Positions 9,894-21,031 of a stretch of 34,058 nt of DNA are shown piece by piece; position 1 is the stretch's first letter, and every line of letters begins with the position of its first letter. The DNA comes from Campylobacterales bacterium (lineage in GTDB: Bacteria > Campylobacterota > Campylobacteria > Campylobacterales > Sulfurimonadaceae). The stretch is taken from assembly GCA_016938595.1 (NCBI GenBank), contig JAFGUJ010000072.1, positions 1-34,058 of the forward strand, given 5' to 3'. The notes below the pieces were generated by a model, which saw only the letters and a program-made list of their open reading frames with translations, had not been told where the DNA came from and searched no databases. The position numbers and the translations under genes were made by a program.

Positions 9894-10097
9894 TTAGCGC
9901 TGCTTCAAAATCGCTTCGGCATTGAGAAGGGCGTAGGGGAAGGGGAGGTCGACCTCTTCGCAGGGCGTTTCCAGACACTCTCCGCACCCTTTTCCGGCAC
10001 AGGTGACGCTGCGGATCGTTTCGGTGTCGTTGCCGTGTTTTTCCATCGCCTCGACGATGTCGTCGAGGGTGAGATTCTGGCAGGCGCAGACGATCAT
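9894..10097 (-). CDS. BFD-like [2Fe-2S]-binding domain protein
   Basis: MIVCACQNLTLDDIVEAMEKHG…VTCAGKGCGECLETPC; start at internal ATG 10097, overlapping the upstream gene end. Confidence 0.62.
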   Translation of the reverse strand: MIVCACQNLTLDDIVEAMEKHGNDTETIRSVTCAGKGCGECLETPCEEVDLPFPYALLNAEAILKQR

Positions 10098-11272
10098 CGC
10101 AGGACATGTCCCACGAATTTGGACATGTTGTTCAGAATCTTCCCGCCGCGGCGGAATCCGAGGCCGCACGCCTCGTACGCGAAAAAGACCCCTGCCTGAT
10201 AGGCGTTGCCGTTTGTGTCGTGCGGGAATTCGACGTATTCCTGATAGACCGGTTTGAAGTTGCCGTACGGTCCGTCGTTGGAGTCGGTGACGTTGCCGGA
10301 TGCGTCCATGATCCGCACGTTTGCCCCTTCGCGCCCGAACATCCGTTTCTCGACGCAGGGGATCCCTTTGAGCGGTTCAAACGAGGTTTTGAGCAGATAC
10401 GGAGAATCCGGGAAGAGGTCGCAGAGGATCTTCATCATCCCCTTGGACTGGAACAGGAGGGTGTAGGCGGGGTTGAGGATGATCGCTTTTTGGTTGTTCA
10501 TAATGGTCGTCAGGACGGTGGCGAGTTCCGGTTCCTCGATCGCGATATCTTCCCACGGGAAAAGTTTGAACCAGTACTCGTACGGGCTCTCATGACTGTC
10601 GTAGATCCCCTCCTCATCGAACTTGACGCCTCCCATTGGCTCGAATCCGGTTTCGAACCCCGCATCGATCGCCATCTGCTGGAGCAGTCTGACGGTCTGC
10701 TCCTCCTCGATGTTGCCGCTTGCACTGCTGAAGAGGATTTTCCACCCCTCATAGTAGCGTTCAAAATCCTCAGGAGCGTCGAAGAGGGTGATGAGACGGC
10801 GGAAGTTGTCACTGATCGCCTGATAGACATTGTTGAACTGCCGCTCCTCGTCCATGCGGTTGTGTTTGAGGATCGCCCACTGGATTATTGCCGTCTCAAA
10901 GAGGGCTGTCGGGGTGTCGGCATTGAATTCGATCAGTTTGATCGGAGCGCCGCCGATCCCGCCGGCGAGGTCGAAGCGGCCGTAGAGATGCCAGTGGACA
11001 TCGTTTTCCCAGCTTTTTTTGATCGTTTCGATGAGGTTGAAGGGGATTCCCAGCTCGAAGAAGAGGTTGTTGTCGATGACGTGCTGCGCCGCGGTGGCGT
11101 ACATGTCGTATAGCTCGTTGACAGCCTCGTAGTACGCTTCGGCTTCGGCATCGGTGACAACGACGAGTTCGTCCGCGACGTATTTGCTTTCATCGCTGTC
11201 GGTATGCCAGTGAAAGCCGATCTGCTCCAGGACGCGGTCGTCGATCGGGGTGACTTTTTCGAGGGTTACCAT
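10094..11272 (-). CDS. Glutathionylspermidine synthase-like ATP-grasp protein
   Basis: IGFHWHTD…ELVVVTDAEAEAYYEAVNELYDMY…LIEFNADTPTALFETA…NIRIMD-like C-terminus; start at ATG 11272, after the UPF0323 stop. Confidence 0.85.
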   Translation of the reverse strand: MVTLEKVTPIDDRVLEQIGFHWHTDSDESKYVADELVVVTDAEAEAYYEAVNELYDMYATAAQHVIDNNLFFELGIPFNLIETIKKSWENDVHWHLYGRFDLAGGIGGAPIKLIEFNADTPTALFETAIIQWAILKHNRMDEERQFNNVYQAISDNFRRLITLFDAPEDFERYYEGWKILFSSASGNIEEEQTVRLLQQMAIDAGFETGFEPMGGVKFDEEGIYDSHESPYEYWFKLFPWEDIAIEEPELATVLTTIMNNQKAIILNPAYTLLFQSKGMMKILCDLFPDSPYLLKTSFEPLKGIPCVEKRMFGREGANVRIMDASGNVTDSNDGPYGNFKPVYQEYVEFPHDTNGNAYQAGVFFAYEACGLGFRRGGKILNNMSKFVGHVLR

Positions 11273-11276
11273 CGGA

Positions 11277-11864
11277 TCAGCCTCCGTAACTGCTGCTGGC
11301 AGTCGTCGTTTTGGAAGCGTCGTTGCCGAAGTAGCTTTTTTTCTGGGTACCTGTAGAGGCGGAGCCTGTGCCACTGGCGGAGCGGTGATAGGCGGAGCGG
11401 TTGGAGACGTCCTGATGTCTTTGGACATTCTTGTTGTTCATCAGCATGTTTCCGATCATGTTTCCCAGCAAGGCTCCCCCAGCGGCGGCAAGGATCGTAC
11501 CGGCCAGCCCCATCCCCTCGCCCTGGGGTTCGGCGTTGAGTTCGGACTGTCCGGCTTGCATTTTTTGGTATTCCTGGTCGGCCAGCTCTTTCATCTCCGC
11601 TTCGGTGAGGACCCGTTCGTGGACCGTTCCGTTTTCGTCCGTTTCGCGGATGATGGCGCGGCTTGGGCCGCTGGTCGGCATCTCTTCGACGATGACGTAT
11701 TTGCCGTTGCTCAGCTGCTCGACGACGAGAAATTTGTTCTGGGCTTCTGCCTGTTCACTGGCTGCCTGTTCTTCGGGGGCGCTTTGGCATCCGCTGAGGG
11801 CACTCATGACAACGATACCGAATGAACCCAGTACGGCGGTTTTTGCATTGAAAATATGTTTCAT
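11277..11864 (-). CDS. UPF0323-type lipoprotein
   Basis: Lipobox SALSGCQS; KFLVVEQLSNGKYVIVEEMPTSGPSRAIIRE; Gly/Ser-rich C-terminus. Confidence 0.78.
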   Translation of the reverse strand: MKHIFNAKTAVLGSFGIVVMSALSGCQSAPEEQAASEQAEAQNKFLVVEQLSNGKYVIVEEMPTSGPSRAIIRETDENGTVHERVLTEAEMKELADQEYQKMQAGQSELNAEPQGEGMGLAGTILAAAGGALLGNMIGNMLMNNKNVQRHQDVSNRSAYHRSASGTGSASTGTQKKSYFGNDASKTTTASSSYGG

Positions 11865-11884
11865 TTTTTTCTCCTGATGGGTAA

Positions 11885-12313
11885 TTAACGTATCCGTTTG
11901 AGCCGCTGCCGGCCAAGACGGTAAATTTTGGATGATGAGCGCTCATAGAGTCCCTGCGCGTCTTCGATGATCCAATCGGTGCGCTCCAGGCAAAAAGACG
12001 GGTCAAACGAACTTCCGCTTTCGTTGGCGGAGGTAGAGTACAGCCATCCGTAGCATTCGATCAGGCGTGCATGTCCGGGATCGGTGACATAACGGAATGC
12101 CTGGTTTTTGACGATGAAGGTGGTCTTTTTGGCATACCGGACACGGCGTTTATGGGCATCGGGGATTCTGATGTGCGTTTTAAGAGTCTGGAACGCGCAG
12201 AAAACTTTTAAAAAGGGTTTAGACTCTTCGCGCCGTTTGGCCTCTCTGAGCTTGTCGGCGCTTTGGGAGAGGAAACCGACGGTGGTGTCGGTCTGGGCGA
12301 GGAGAATTTTCAT
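11885..12313 (-). CDS. Short Sua5/YciO/YrdC-like protein
   Basis: LLAQTDTTVGFLSQS and LYSTSANESGSSFD, resembling the YrdC fold; only 142 aa. Confidence 0.68.
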   Translation of the reverse strand: MKILLAQTDTTVGFLSQSADKLREAKRREESKPFLKVFCAFQTLKTHIRIPDAHKRRVRYAKKTTFIVKNQAFRYVTDPGHARLIECYGWLYSTSANESGSSFDPSFCLERTDWIIEDAQGLYERSSSKIYRLGRQRLKRIR

Positions 12314-12316
12314 GGC

Positions 12317-15300
12317 TTAGGAACGGAGGTAGTCTTGCAACGCGTCTGGTGTCATCCAGCTGTCGTCTTGCATGTGTCCCATCGCCTCGATCGCGGCGCG
12401 GGCAGCGCTGAGGGTCGTGAAATAGGGGATACCCATCCGCAGAACGATCTGGCGGATCTGCTCGGCGTCTTTTTTCGCGGTCTGGTTGTCGGAGGTGTTG
12501 ATCGCCAGCGAAATCTCGCCGTTTTTCATGATGTCTTCGATGTTCGGACGCCCTTCGGAAATTTTGAGGACCGCTTCGCAAGGGATTCCCGCCTCTTCGA
12601 TCTCTTTTTGGGTTCCACGGGTCGCGATCAGTTTGAAGCCGTGATTGTGCAGACCGCGTGCGATTTCTGCCGCGTGCTTTTTATCGCAGTCGATGAAGGA
12701 GAGGAAGCAGGTTCCCGATGTCGGGATCTTATTCCCCGCCGCCAGCTGGCTTTTGGCGAAGCTTACGCCGAAGTTGGCGCTGATCCCCATAACTTCACCG
12801 GTCGATTTCATCTCTGGGCTGAGGACCAGGTCGGCACCGTAGAGTTTGTTGAACGGGAACACCGCTTCTTTGATCGCAACGTGCCCTTTGAGGCGAGGTT
12901 TGAGAAGGCCATTCTCTTCCATGACGATGTTGTAGTTGTCATAGTACGCGAGCGCGCTGCGCAGGCTGTCGCCGAGCATGACACGTGTCGCCACTTTGGC
13001 CAGCGGCATCCCCGTCGCTTTGGAAACAAACGGTACAGTACGGGATGCGCGTGGGTTGACCTCGATCAGATAGATCTCGTTTTGGTAGATCGCGTACTGG
13101 ATGTTGAGCAGACCGATGACGCCAAGGCCCAGAGCGATGGTTTTGGTCTGCGCTTCGACCTGTGCTTTGAGCTCTGGCGAAAGGCCTACCGGCGGAAGCG
13201 AACAGGCGCTGTCACCTGAGTGGATCCCCGCCTCTTCGATGTGCTGCATGACCGAACCGATGTAGACTTCTTTGCCATCACTGATCGCATCGACGTCGAG
13301 CTCGACCGCCTGGTCGAGGAATTTATCAACGAGGACCGGAGAATCGTTGCTCACCGAGACGGCGACGTCCATGTAGGTACGAAGCTCATCCTCATTATAG
13401 ACGATTCGCATCGCGCGGCCGCCGAGGACATAGGAAGGGCGTACAAGAACGGGATAACCCAGTCTCTGCGCGATTTCGAAAGCTCCCTCTTTGGTCATGG
13501 AGAGGCCGTTTTCAGGCTGTTTGAGCCCTTTTTCAACGACAAATGCCGAGAACTTTTCGCGGTTTTCGGCCAGGTCGATTACCTCTGCCGAGGTTCCGGC
13601 GATTTTGGCGCCGATCTCGTGGAGGCTGTTGGCAAGCTTGAGGGGTGTCTGGCCGCCGAAGTGGACGATGATCCCATCAGGCTGTTCGGCTTCGACGATC
13701 GCTCGGACGTGTTCGAAATCGATCGGTTCGAAATAGAGGACATCTGAGGTGTCGTAGTCGGTGGAGACCGTTTCAGGGTTGCAGTTGACCATGATCGTCT
13801 CGATCCCCATCTCTTTGAGGGCGAACGATGCATGGACGCAGCAGTAGTCAAACTCGATCCCCTGTCCGATACGGTTCGGACCGCCGCCGAGGATCATCAC
13901 CTTTTTCTTGTCGCTCTGGCGCGGTGCCTGAAGTCCCAGACGGGTGATGTTCGTTGTCGAGTAGAGGTAAGGGGTCAGTGATCCAAACTCTGCCGCACAG
14001 GTGTCGACTTCGTTGTACTCGAATGCGATCCCCAAAGCCTTGCGGGCATCATATACGTCCGCCTCTTTGGCGTTGCCGCCGTTTTGGCAGATCAGTTTGG
14101 CGATCATTTTGTCCGAGAACCCTTCGGTTTTCAGTCGGCGGAGCTGCGCTTCGTCACCGAGCGTCGCGGCGGTCACTTTTGGTTCCTGGGCGACGATCTC
14201 CTCGATCTGGGCGAGGAACCACGGATCGATTTTGGAGAGTTCGAAGATATCTTCGACGGTGAGCCCCATTCTGAATCCTTGCGCTACGTAGAGGATACGC
14301 TCGGCATTGGGACGGCGGATTTCGTGTTTGACGAACTCAAGTTCTCCCTCGATCGGATCAAATCCGCAAAGGCCCGTTTCCAGAGAGCAGAGGGCTTTTT
14401 GGACAGACTCTTTGAAGGTACGCCCGATTGCCATGACTTCCCCGACCGATTTCATGCTGGTGGTGAGGGTTGATTCGGCTTCGGGGAATTTCTCGAAGGT
14501 GAAGCGGGGGAGTTTGGTGACGATGTAATCGATAACCGGTTCGAATGCGGCGGGGGTACCCGTGATGTCGTTGGTGATCTCATCGAGGGTGAAACCGACG
14601 GCGAGAAGGGTGGCAACTTTGGCGATCGGGTAACCGGTCGCTTTGGAAGCAAGCGCGGATGAGCGCGAAACGCGGGGGTTCATCTCGATGACGATCATCC
14701 GGCCGGTTGCGGGGTTGACGGAGAACTGGACGTTCGATCCGCCGGTGTCGACGCCGATTTCGCGCAGGATCGCGAACGACGCATCACGCATCCGCTGATA
14801 CTCTTTATCGGTCAGGGTAAGGGCAGGGGCGATCGTGATGGAGTCTCCGGTGTGGACCCCCATCGGGTCGAGGTTTTCGATCGAACAGACGATGATGCAG
14901 TTGTCGTTGCGGTCGCGGATGACCTCCATCTCGTACTCTTTCCATCCAAGAAGCGACTCTTCGATCAGGATTTCCGTGATCGGAGACTCGTCCAGCCCGC
15001 GCTGGGCGAGGATTTTGAACTCGTCGATGTTGTACGCGACACCGCTTCCCCCTCCGGCGAGGGTGTAGGAGGCGCGGATGATGATCGGGAAACCGATCGC
15101 TTCGGCCGCGGCGAGGGCTTCGTCCATGTTGTAGGCGTAGCGGGAGATCGGGAGGTCCATCCCGATTTTGATCATCGCCTCCTTGAAAGCCTGGCGGTCT
15201 TCCCCTTTTTTGATGGCGCTGGGGTTGGCACCGAGGAATTCGATTCCCTCCAGCATCCCGGCCTCGTACATTTTCATCGCGGCGTTCAGGGCGGTTTGTC

Positions 15301-15574
15301 CTCCCATGGTCGGAAGAATCGCGTCTACCTTCTCTTTTTTGATGATTTCGGCGATGATTTCGGGTTTGATCGGTTCGATATAGGTGCGGTCGGCAAACTC
15401 TGGGTCGGTCATGATGGTTGCCGGATTGGAGTTGATCAAAACTACGCGGTAGCCCAACTCTTTAAGCGTTTTAACCGCTTGTGTTCCGGAGTAGTCGAAT
15501 TCACAGGCCTGACCGATTACGATCGGGCCTGATCCGATGAGCAATATCGTTTTGATGTCGTCGCGTTTTGGCAT
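12317..15574 (-). CDS. carB: Carbamoyl-phosphate synthase large subunit
   Basis: [37 protein letters not shown]… duplicated ATP-grasp halves; start at ATG 15574. Confidence 0.97.
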   Translation of the reverse strand: MPKRDDIKTILLIGSGPIVIGQACEFDYSGTQAVKTLKELGYRVVLINSNPATIMTDPEFADRTYIEPIKPEIIAEIIKKEKVDAILPTMGGQTALNAAMKMYEAGMLEGIEFLGANPSAIKKGEDRQAFKEAMIKIGMDLPISRYAYNMDEALAAAEAIGFPIIIRASYTLAGGGSGVAYNIDEFKILAQRGLDESPITEILIEESLLGWKEYEMEVIRDRNDNCIIVCSIENLDPMGVHTGDSITIAPALTLTDKEYQRMRDASFAILREIGVDTGGSNVQFSVNPATGRMIVIEMNPRVSRSSALASKATGYPIAKVATLLAVGFTLDEITNDITGTPAAFEPVIDYIVTKLPRFTFEKFPEAESTLTTSMKSVGEVMAIGRTFKESVQKALCSLETGLCGFDPIEGELEFVKHEIRRPNAERILYVAQGFRMGLTVEDIFELSKIDPWFLAQIEEIVAQEPKVTAATLGDEAQLRRLKTEGFSDKMIAKLICQNGGNAKEADVYDARKALGIAFEYNEVDTCAAEFGSLTPYLYSTTNITRLGLQAPRQSDKKKVMILGGGPNRIGQGIEFDYCCVHASFALKEMGIETIMVNCNPETVSTDYDTSDVLYFEPIDFEHVRAIVEAEQPDGIIVHFGGQTPLKLANSLHEIGAKIAGTSAEVIDLAENREKFSAFVVEKGLKQPENGLSMTKEGAFEIAQRLGYPVLVRPSYVLGGRAMRIVYNEDELRTYMDVAVSVSNDSPVLVDKFLDQAVELDVDAISDGKEVYIGSVMQHIEEAGIHSGDSACSLPPVGLSPELKAQVEAQTKTIALGLGVIGLLNIQYAIYQNEIYLIEVNPRASRTVPFVSKATGMPLAKVATRVMLGDSLRSALAYYDNYNIVMEENGLLKPRLKGHVAIKEAVFPFNKLYGADLVLSPEMKSTGEVMGISANFGVSFAKSQLAAGNKIPTSGTCFLSFIDCDKKHAAEIARGLHNHGFKLIATRGTQKEIEEAGIPCEAVLKISEGRPNIEDIMKNGEISLAINTSDNQTAKKDAEQIRQIVLRMGIPYFTTLSAARAAIEAMGHMQDDSWMTPDALQDYLRS

Positions 15575-15630
15575 TGTGACCCTTCTACAAAAAATTTGTA
15601 AATTATAGGGCAAAGGCACTTAAAATCGGA

Positions 15631-16392
15631 TTATCTGACCTTGGTGATCACATGAAAATAGGCCGGATTTTTGCCGTAGTAGTAGGGCTCGATCACGGCA
15701 CTCTGATACCCCTGGGCTTTGGCCGTTGAAATGACTTTTCCCACTTTCAGCCCCGAGAGGAAAATCTGATCCAAACCGGAAGTGGTCACTTCGTCCCCAA
15801 CCGCGATGGGGATCCAGGTCGGTATGAATTCGACGACGAGATGCTTGGCATTGGCTCCGCGGACGATTCCCGGTGCCATCGAAGCGCCGACGTTCACTGC
15901 ATACGAACTTTTGACGTCACCGTTGAGCAGGGCCATCGCTTTGCCGTTGTTGGAAACGACGATACCTGCCGCATACCCGCGGTAGAGCAATCCGTAAACC
16001 TGTCGGGGGTTGAAATGTTCCATCTCCAGCCACAGTTTGTGGGGGTCTCCGAAACGGACATAGGAGAGGGATCGGACCAGTTCCGTCTCCCCATGGGTGA
16101 TGAAGGTGCTGTTGTTCTCTCTGAGCAGTTTCTGGTATTCGTCTGCAACCTGATGAAGGGCCAAAAGCTCTTTTTCGTAATAGCGGTTTTTTTCCTGAAG
16201 GGAGATGATGGTTTGCTGCTGGTCGAAATGTTCTTCGAGGGTTGCTTGCAGGGTCTCGATCCCATCGAGATAGTAAGATTTCACCGCAAGGGTCACACGG
16301 AGTATAGGAGATTGCAGCAAACCGGTAAAATAGAGGGCTGCGCTCACCGCAAGGGCGAGCAGAAGGGTCAAAAAAAGCTTTTGTTTATTCAT
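15631..16392 (-). CDS. mreC: Rod shape-determining protein MreC
   Basis: N-terminal TM, coiled coil, beta domain (VVSNNGKAMALLNGDVKSSYAVNV); immediately after mreB, 8-nt overlap. Confidence 0.87.
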   Translation of the reverse strand: MNKQKLFLTLLLALAVSAALYFTGLLQSPILRVTLAVKSYYLDGIETLQATLEEHFDQQQTIISLQEKNRYYEKELLALHQVADEYQKLLRENNSTFITHGETELVRSLSYVRFGDPHKLWLEMEHFNPRQVYGLLYRGYAAGIVVSNNGKAMALLNGDVKSSYAVNVGASMAPGIVRGANAKHLVVEFIPTWIPIAVGDEVTTSGLDQIFLSGLKVGKVISTAKAQGYQSAVIEPYYYGKNPAYFHVITKVR

Positions 16393-17422
16393 TATCGAAG
16401 AGTTCGTGGAGCTGATCGATCTCTTCCAGAGCACGTCCGGTTCCGCGGGCTACGCACAGCAGCGGTTCATCGGCGACATAAACCGGAATTTTGATGATTT
16501 CGGAAATGTATTTGTCGAGCTGGCGGATGAGGGCCCCCCCTCCGGTGAGAATGACGCCGTTGTTGACGATGTCGCCGGCCAGATCGGGCGGCATGTTTTC
16601 CAGCACGTCGCGTACCGCTTCGAGGATCTCCTTGAGAGGTTCACGCATCGCTTCGCGGGCATCTTCGCTGGTAAGTTCGATCGAGGTCAAAAGACCTTCG
16701 ACCTGATCGCGGCCGTTGATGATCATTTTGAGCTCCTGTGCCAGAGGCATCGCGGTCCCGATGTTGATCTTGATGTCTTCGGCAATCCGTTCCCCGATCA
16801 GGAGGTTGTATTTGCGTTTGACGTAATCCATGATGGAACGGTCGATTTTGTCCCCGGCGATGCGGATGGAACGGCACAGAACGAGACCGCCCAACGAGAC
16901 GACGCCGATTTCGGTCGTACCGCCGCCGATATCGACGACGATGTTCCCCTTGGGTTCGCGGATGTCGATCCCCGCACCGATCGCAGCCGCCATAGGCTCG
17001 TCGATCAGGTACACTTCACGCGCGCCGGCACTCATCGCCGATTCACGTACCGCTTTACGCTCTACCTGAGTCAGTCCGTAGGGGACGCAGATGATGATAC
17101 GCGGGCTGATGAGGCTGCTGCGTCCGTGCGCTTTTTCGATGAATTTTCGGATCATTTTTTCGGTCATGTCGAAATCGGCAATAACGCCGTCTTTCATCGG
17201 GCGGATCGCTTTGATATTGCCGGGAGTTTTTCCGACCATCTCTTTGGCTTCGCGGCCGACGGCCAATACTTTTTGCTGGCCGTATTTTTCGGTTTTGACG
17301 GCAACGACGGAGGGCTCATTGATGATGATGCCTCTGCCTTTGGAAATAACGAGGGTATTGGCCGTCCCCAGGTCGATGGAGAGATCGTTGGAGAACATTC
17401 CGATGAGTTTGTTAAATAGCAT
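16385..17422 (-). CDS. mreB: Rod shape-determining protein MreB
   Basis: LSIDLGTANTLVISKGRGIIINEPSVVAV… canonical actin-like MreB. Confidence 0.97.
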   Translation of the reverse strand: MLFNKLIGMFSNDLSIDLGTANTLVISKGRGIIINEPSVVAVKTEKYGQQKVLAVGREAKEMVGKTPGNIKAIRPMKDGVIADFDMTEKMIRKFIEKAHGRSSLISPRIIICVPYGLTQVERKAVRESAMSAGAREVYLIDEPMAAAIGAGIDIREPKGNIVVDIGGGTTEIGVVSLGGLVLCRSIRIAGDKIDRSIMDYVKRKYNLLIGERIAEDIKINIGTAMPLAQELKMIINGRDQVEGLLTSIELTSEDAREAMREPLKEILEAVRDVLENMPPDLAGDIVNNGVILTGGGALIRQLDKYISEIIKIPVYVADEPLLCVARGTGRALEEIDQLHELFDNE

Positions 17423-17430
17423 TGTGTGTC

Positions 17431-18663
17431 CTAAGCGCTTTTTTGATTCGGTTTTTTAAGATATACGGGTTGAGTTTGGGATTCAACGACCTCTTTGGTA
17501 ATGACCACTTCATAGCCGGCATATTCGGGAAGCTCATACATGATATCCCCCATGATCTCTTCCATGATGGCACGCAGCCCCCGAGCTCCTGTCTTGCGCG
17601 ACAGCGCTTTTGCGGCAATGGCGCTCAAAGCCTCTTTTTCAAAGGTGAGTTCGACATTGTCGATTGCAAAAAGTTTGGTGTATTGCTTGAGGAGGGAATT
17701 TTTTGGCTCGGTCAGGATACGGACCATCTCCTCCTCGGTGATTTTGTTCAGCGACGCGATGATCGGAAGACGCCCGATCAGCTCGGGGATCAGCCCGTAG
17801 CTGACAAGATCATCGGGCTCGACGTTTTCGAAACTGTCATCGATGTCGGCGGATGAACGTTTCTCGTGGCCGAATCCCATGACGTTGTTCCCTTTTTTAC
17901 GCTCCAGAATCTGTCCGAGACCGTCAAATGCCCCGCCGCAGATGAAGAGGATGCCGGATGTGTCGATCTGGATGAAATCCTGGTTGGGATGTTTGCGTCC
18001 CCCTTTGGGAGGGATGTTGACCACAGAACCTTCGATGATTTTGAGCAGCGCCTGCTGTACCCCTTCGCCCGAAACGTCACGGGTGATCGAGCGGTTTTCG
18101 CTCATGCGGGAGATCTTGTCGATTTCGTCGATGAAAACGATCCCCTGCTGTGCCCGCTCGACGTCACCGTCGGCGGCCTGCAGCAGTTTGGTCAGGATGT
18201 TTTCGACGTCTTCTCCGACGTATCCCGCTTCGGTGAGGCTGGTCGCGTCGGCGATGGCGATCGGGACGTTCAGGACGCGGGCGATGGTCTGCGCCATCAG
18301 CGTTTTTCCGCTTCCGGTCGGCCCGATCAGCAGGACGTTGGATTTGGCGATTTCGGTCTCATCCTCGATCTGGTGGTGCTTGAAAATCCGTTTGTAGTGG
18401 TTGTAGACGGCGACGGAGAGGAGTTTGCGGGCCCGCTCCTGGCCGATGATGTACTGCCCGAGGAAGGCATTGAGCTCTTTGGGGGTCAGAAGCTCGGTTT
18501 CCATGTGCTCGACATGTTCGGAGCCCTGTGTGTCGTGGTCTCCGAACATGATTTTGTAGGCGGAAAAAACGCAGTTCTTGCAGATGTAGACGTTGTTTCC
18601 GGCAATCAGCGGGTTATGATCGCTTTCTGGCGCTTCACAGAAGCTGCAATGGCGATGGATCAT
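17431..18663 (-). CDS. clpX: ATP-dependent Clp protease ATP-binding subunit
   Basis: Zn-binding CSFCEAPES…[32 protein letters not shown]. Confidence 0.96.
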   Translation of the reverse strand: MIHRHCSFCEAPESDHNPLIAGNNVYICKNCVFSAYKIMFGDHDTQGSEHVEHMETELLTPKELNAFLGQYIIGQERARKLLSVAVYNHYKRIFKHHQIEDETEIAKSNVLLIGPTGSGKTLMAQTIARVLNVPIAIADATSLTEAGYVGEDVENILTKLLQAADGDVERAQQGIVFIDEIDKISRMSENRSITRDVSGEGVQQALLKIIEGSVVNIPPKGGRKHPNQDFIQIDTSGILFICGGAFDGLGQILERKKGNNVMGFGHEKRSSADIDDSFENVEPDDLVSYGLIPELIGRLPIIASLNKITEEEMVRILTEPKNSLLKQYTKLFAIDNVELTFEKEALSAIAAKALSRKTGARGLRAIMEEIMGDIMYELPEYAGYEVVITKEVVESQTQPVYLKKPNQKSA

Positions 18664-19445
18664 GACTCTTTCCTTTCAAAGGGAATACCCCGTTTGGTAT
18701 TGATGATGAATTCGCACATCTTTTTGACGTAATCGCTCTGTGAATCCGCAAGCAGCGCCGAGGCGGTTTCCTGCAACGGCTTGCCCGATTCGAAAAGATC
18801 GCGATAGGCACTGCGCAGAGCGTCAATGTCGGCGCGTTCGATATGGCGGCGAAGACCGTTAAGGTTGAGGCCGCGCAATACCGCACGGTTCCCCTCTGCC
18901 AGACAATAAGGCGGGATGTCCTGAGAGAGAGCCGATGCCCCTGCGATCATCGCATAGTCGCCGATTTTGACGAACTGGTGGACGGGGGTCATTCCGCCGA
19001 TGACGGCAAAGTTGCCCATCTCGACGTGTCCTGCCAGCGTTGCGGCATTGGCGAGGATACAGTGGTCTCCGATAATGACGTCATGCCCCAGATGGACGTA
19101 GCCCATGAAGAGGTTGTCGTTTCCGACGACGGTTTTTCCTCCCCCTCCGGCGGTGCCGGGGTTGAAGAGGGTGAATTCACGGATTTTGTTACGGTCGCCG
19201 ATGATCAGCTCGACCTCTTCGCCGGCGTATTTGAGATCCTGAGGTACCGACCCCAGTACCGCATGGGAGAAAATCTCATTGTACTCGCCGATCGTTGTGT
19301 TGCCGTAGATGCAGGCACCCTGCGCGATTTTGGTCCCTTTGCCGATTTTGGCTCTGCCGGAAACGAAACAGAATGCCCCGATTTCGACGTCAGGCCCGAT
19401 TTGCGCCCCTTCTTCGATGATGGCGTGTGGAGAAATCAAACTCAT
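18660..19445 (-). CDS. lpxA: Acyl-ACP--UDP-N-acetylglucosamine O-acyltransferase
   Basis: Hexapeptide repeats, [35 protein letters not shown]. Confidence 0.95.
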   Translation of the reverse strand: MSLISPHAIIEEGAQIGPDVEIGAFCFVSGRAKIGKGTKIAQGACIYGNTTIGEYNEIFSHAVLGSVPQDLKYAGEEVELIIGDRNKIREFTLFNPGTAGGGGKTVVGNDNLFMGYVHLGHDVIIGDHCILANAATLAGHVEMGNFAVIGGMTPVHQFVKIGDYAMIAGASALSQDIPPYCLAEGNRAVLRGLNLNGLRRHIERADIDALRSAYRDLFESGKPLQETASALLADSQSDYVKKMCEFIINTKRGIPFERKES

Positions 19446-19450
19446 AGGGC

Positions 19451-19894
19451 CTACTTGTCGACGATCATGGCTTTGAGTTCGGCTTCGGAGACGAGGGTGT
19501 CGTCCACATAGGCTTTCCCTTCCAGAACCCAGATGGAGCCTTTGTGCTTGACAACGTTCATCCGGTATTCGAGACGGTCCCCGGGGCGGACCGGGGCACG
19601 GAACTTCGCGCCGTCAATGCTCATGAAATAAACGACTTTGTTCGCCGCTTCCTCTTCGGTCATGTCCATGCTCTGAAATGCGAGAATACCGCCGGCCTGA
19701 GCCATCCCCTCGAGGATCATAACGCCCGGATAGATCGGGTGGCCCGGGAAATGCCCTTCGAAAATCTGTTCGCCGATGGTGACGTTTTTGTACCCGACAA
19801 GCGATTCGTTGGGGGTAAGATCGGTCACACGGTCGACGAGAAGAAAAGGGAAACGGTGGGGTAAAATTTTTTGGATTTGAACAACATCAATCAT
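19451..19894 (-). CDS. fabZ: 3-hydroxyacyl-ACP dehydratase
   Basis: [17 protein letters not shown]…[25 protein letters not shown]. Confidence 0.95.
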   Translation of the reverse strand: MIDVVQIQKILPHRFPFLLVDRVTDLTPNESLVGYKNVTIGEQIFEGHFPGHPIYPGVMILEGMAQAGGILAFQSMDMTEEEAANKVVYFMSIDGAKFRAPVRPGDRLEYRMNVVKHKGSIWVLEGKAYVDDTLVSEAELKAMIVDK

Positions 19895-19945
19895 AGTTTT
19901 TGGACACCTTGGGTAAAAAATCCCCTTATTTTAGCGCAAAAACTG

Positions 19946-21028
19946 TTAATTAACGGTAATAAGTTTCTCTTTTGTGTCGTCGTAGGTTTTCGTCTCCAGT
20001 GTCAGGACGATTTTGCCCGCGGGAATCTCGTCGACGACGATGACGGCCGAGGTGCTGAACGGAGTGCCGCTCAGTCGGGCGCGCAGTGTGATCTCCGTTT
20101 CGACCGGGGGGGCATCGAACATCAGCTCCTGCGTATGGGGATAGTTCAGACCGGTGAGGGCGTTGAAAGTATCGAGGGTGATGAAACGTACCTCTTCGCG
20201 GTTGAGGAAAAACTGTCGCTCACACTCGAAATCGATCACGCCATTCGTCTGTGTACGGTTGATCGTCGAGTAGAAGAGGGGGTATGAGGGGACGACGGCC
20301 CCTGAGACACTCAGGGAGGAGCGGAGCAGACGGTAGTTTACGAACCGCTCTTTGATGATCCGGTACGCTGTGCCTGCCTCTTCGAGCTTCATGCGACGCT
20401 CGTACATTTCCAGACGCTCTTCGATGGATGCGGGGAGGATTTGCCGGGAAAGGGGGGAGAACATTTCGTCCATCAGACGGTGTTGCTGGTCGCGCTGCAT
20501 GGCAAGGCCGAAAAGGCAGCCGCAGTAGTCCTGGCGATAGAGCTGCTGTTCCTTGCTCACCCGGCTCTGATCGGCGGTTCCCCCCTCTTTGCGGTAGTCG
20601 AAGGCGACGAACTCGACGCCGTGGCTCTCACGGAACGCTTCGCCGGCTCTAATCAGCTGCTCCTGGGATTTTTTGGGGCTGACGAGGAGGGTGGTCGTCA
20701 TCCGTTTTTCCCCGAGTTCCAAGGCTTTATGGGCGCTGACATCGAACCGGCGGTCGAAGCACACTTCGCACCTGGCCCCTTTTTCGGGTTCGTTTTCGAG
20801 CCCTCGGACGGCGTCGAGCCAGTTTTCGAAATCATAGGGTCCTTCTATCAGCTCAATACCCAGTTTTTTGCAGCTGCGCATTACGTCGAGAAGGCGGAGG
20901 CTGTATTCGCTGTAAGGGTGGATATTGGGGTCATAGAAGAACCCGACGAGTTTTTCGTCGGGGAATTCGTGCTGGAGCTTTTCGATAAAGAAGTGCGAAT
21001 CGACGCTGCAGCAGATGTGGACTAACAT
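19946..21028 (-). CDS. Epoxyqueuosine reductase QueH-like protein with C-terminal extension
   Basis: MLVHICCSVDSHFFIEKL, FFYDPNIHPYSEYSLR, CEVCFDRRFDVSA, RQDYCGCLFG. Confidence 0.82.
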   Translation of the reverse strand: MLVHICCSVDSHFFIEKLQHEFPDEKLVGFFYDPNIHPYSEYSLRLLDVMRSCKKLGIELIEGPYDFENWLDAVRGLENEPEKGARCEVCFDRRFDVSAHKALELGEKRMTTTLLVSPKKSQEQLIRAGEAFRESHGVEFVAFDYRKEGGTADQSRVSKEQQLYRQDYCGCLFGLAMQRDQQHRLMDEMFSPLSRQILPASIEERLEMYERRMKLEEAGTAYRIIKERFVNYRLLRSSLSVSGAVVPSYPLFYSTINRTQTNGVIDFECERQFFLNREEVRFITLDTFNALTGLNYPHTQELMFDAPPVETEITLRARLSGTPFSTSAVIVVDEIPAGKIVLTLETKTYDDTKEKLITVN

Positions 21029-21031
21029 GTA

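Noticed and set aside
10106-11113. 335-aa ORF antisense to the GspS-like gene
   Set aside because: Same antisense codon-bias artefact.
10094-11428. Full 444-aa version of the GspS-like ORF
   Set aside because: First 52 residues are Pro/Ala-rich and overlap the UPF0323 gene; ATG 11272 fits the gene order better.
12263-14473. Series of plus-strand ORFs (12263-13219, 13220-13747, 14084-14473) opposite carB
   Set aside because: Antisense artefacts inside carB.
16406-17419. 337-aa ORF antisense to mreB
   Set aside because: Mirror frame of a highly conserved gene; D/F/V-rich with no recognisable domain.
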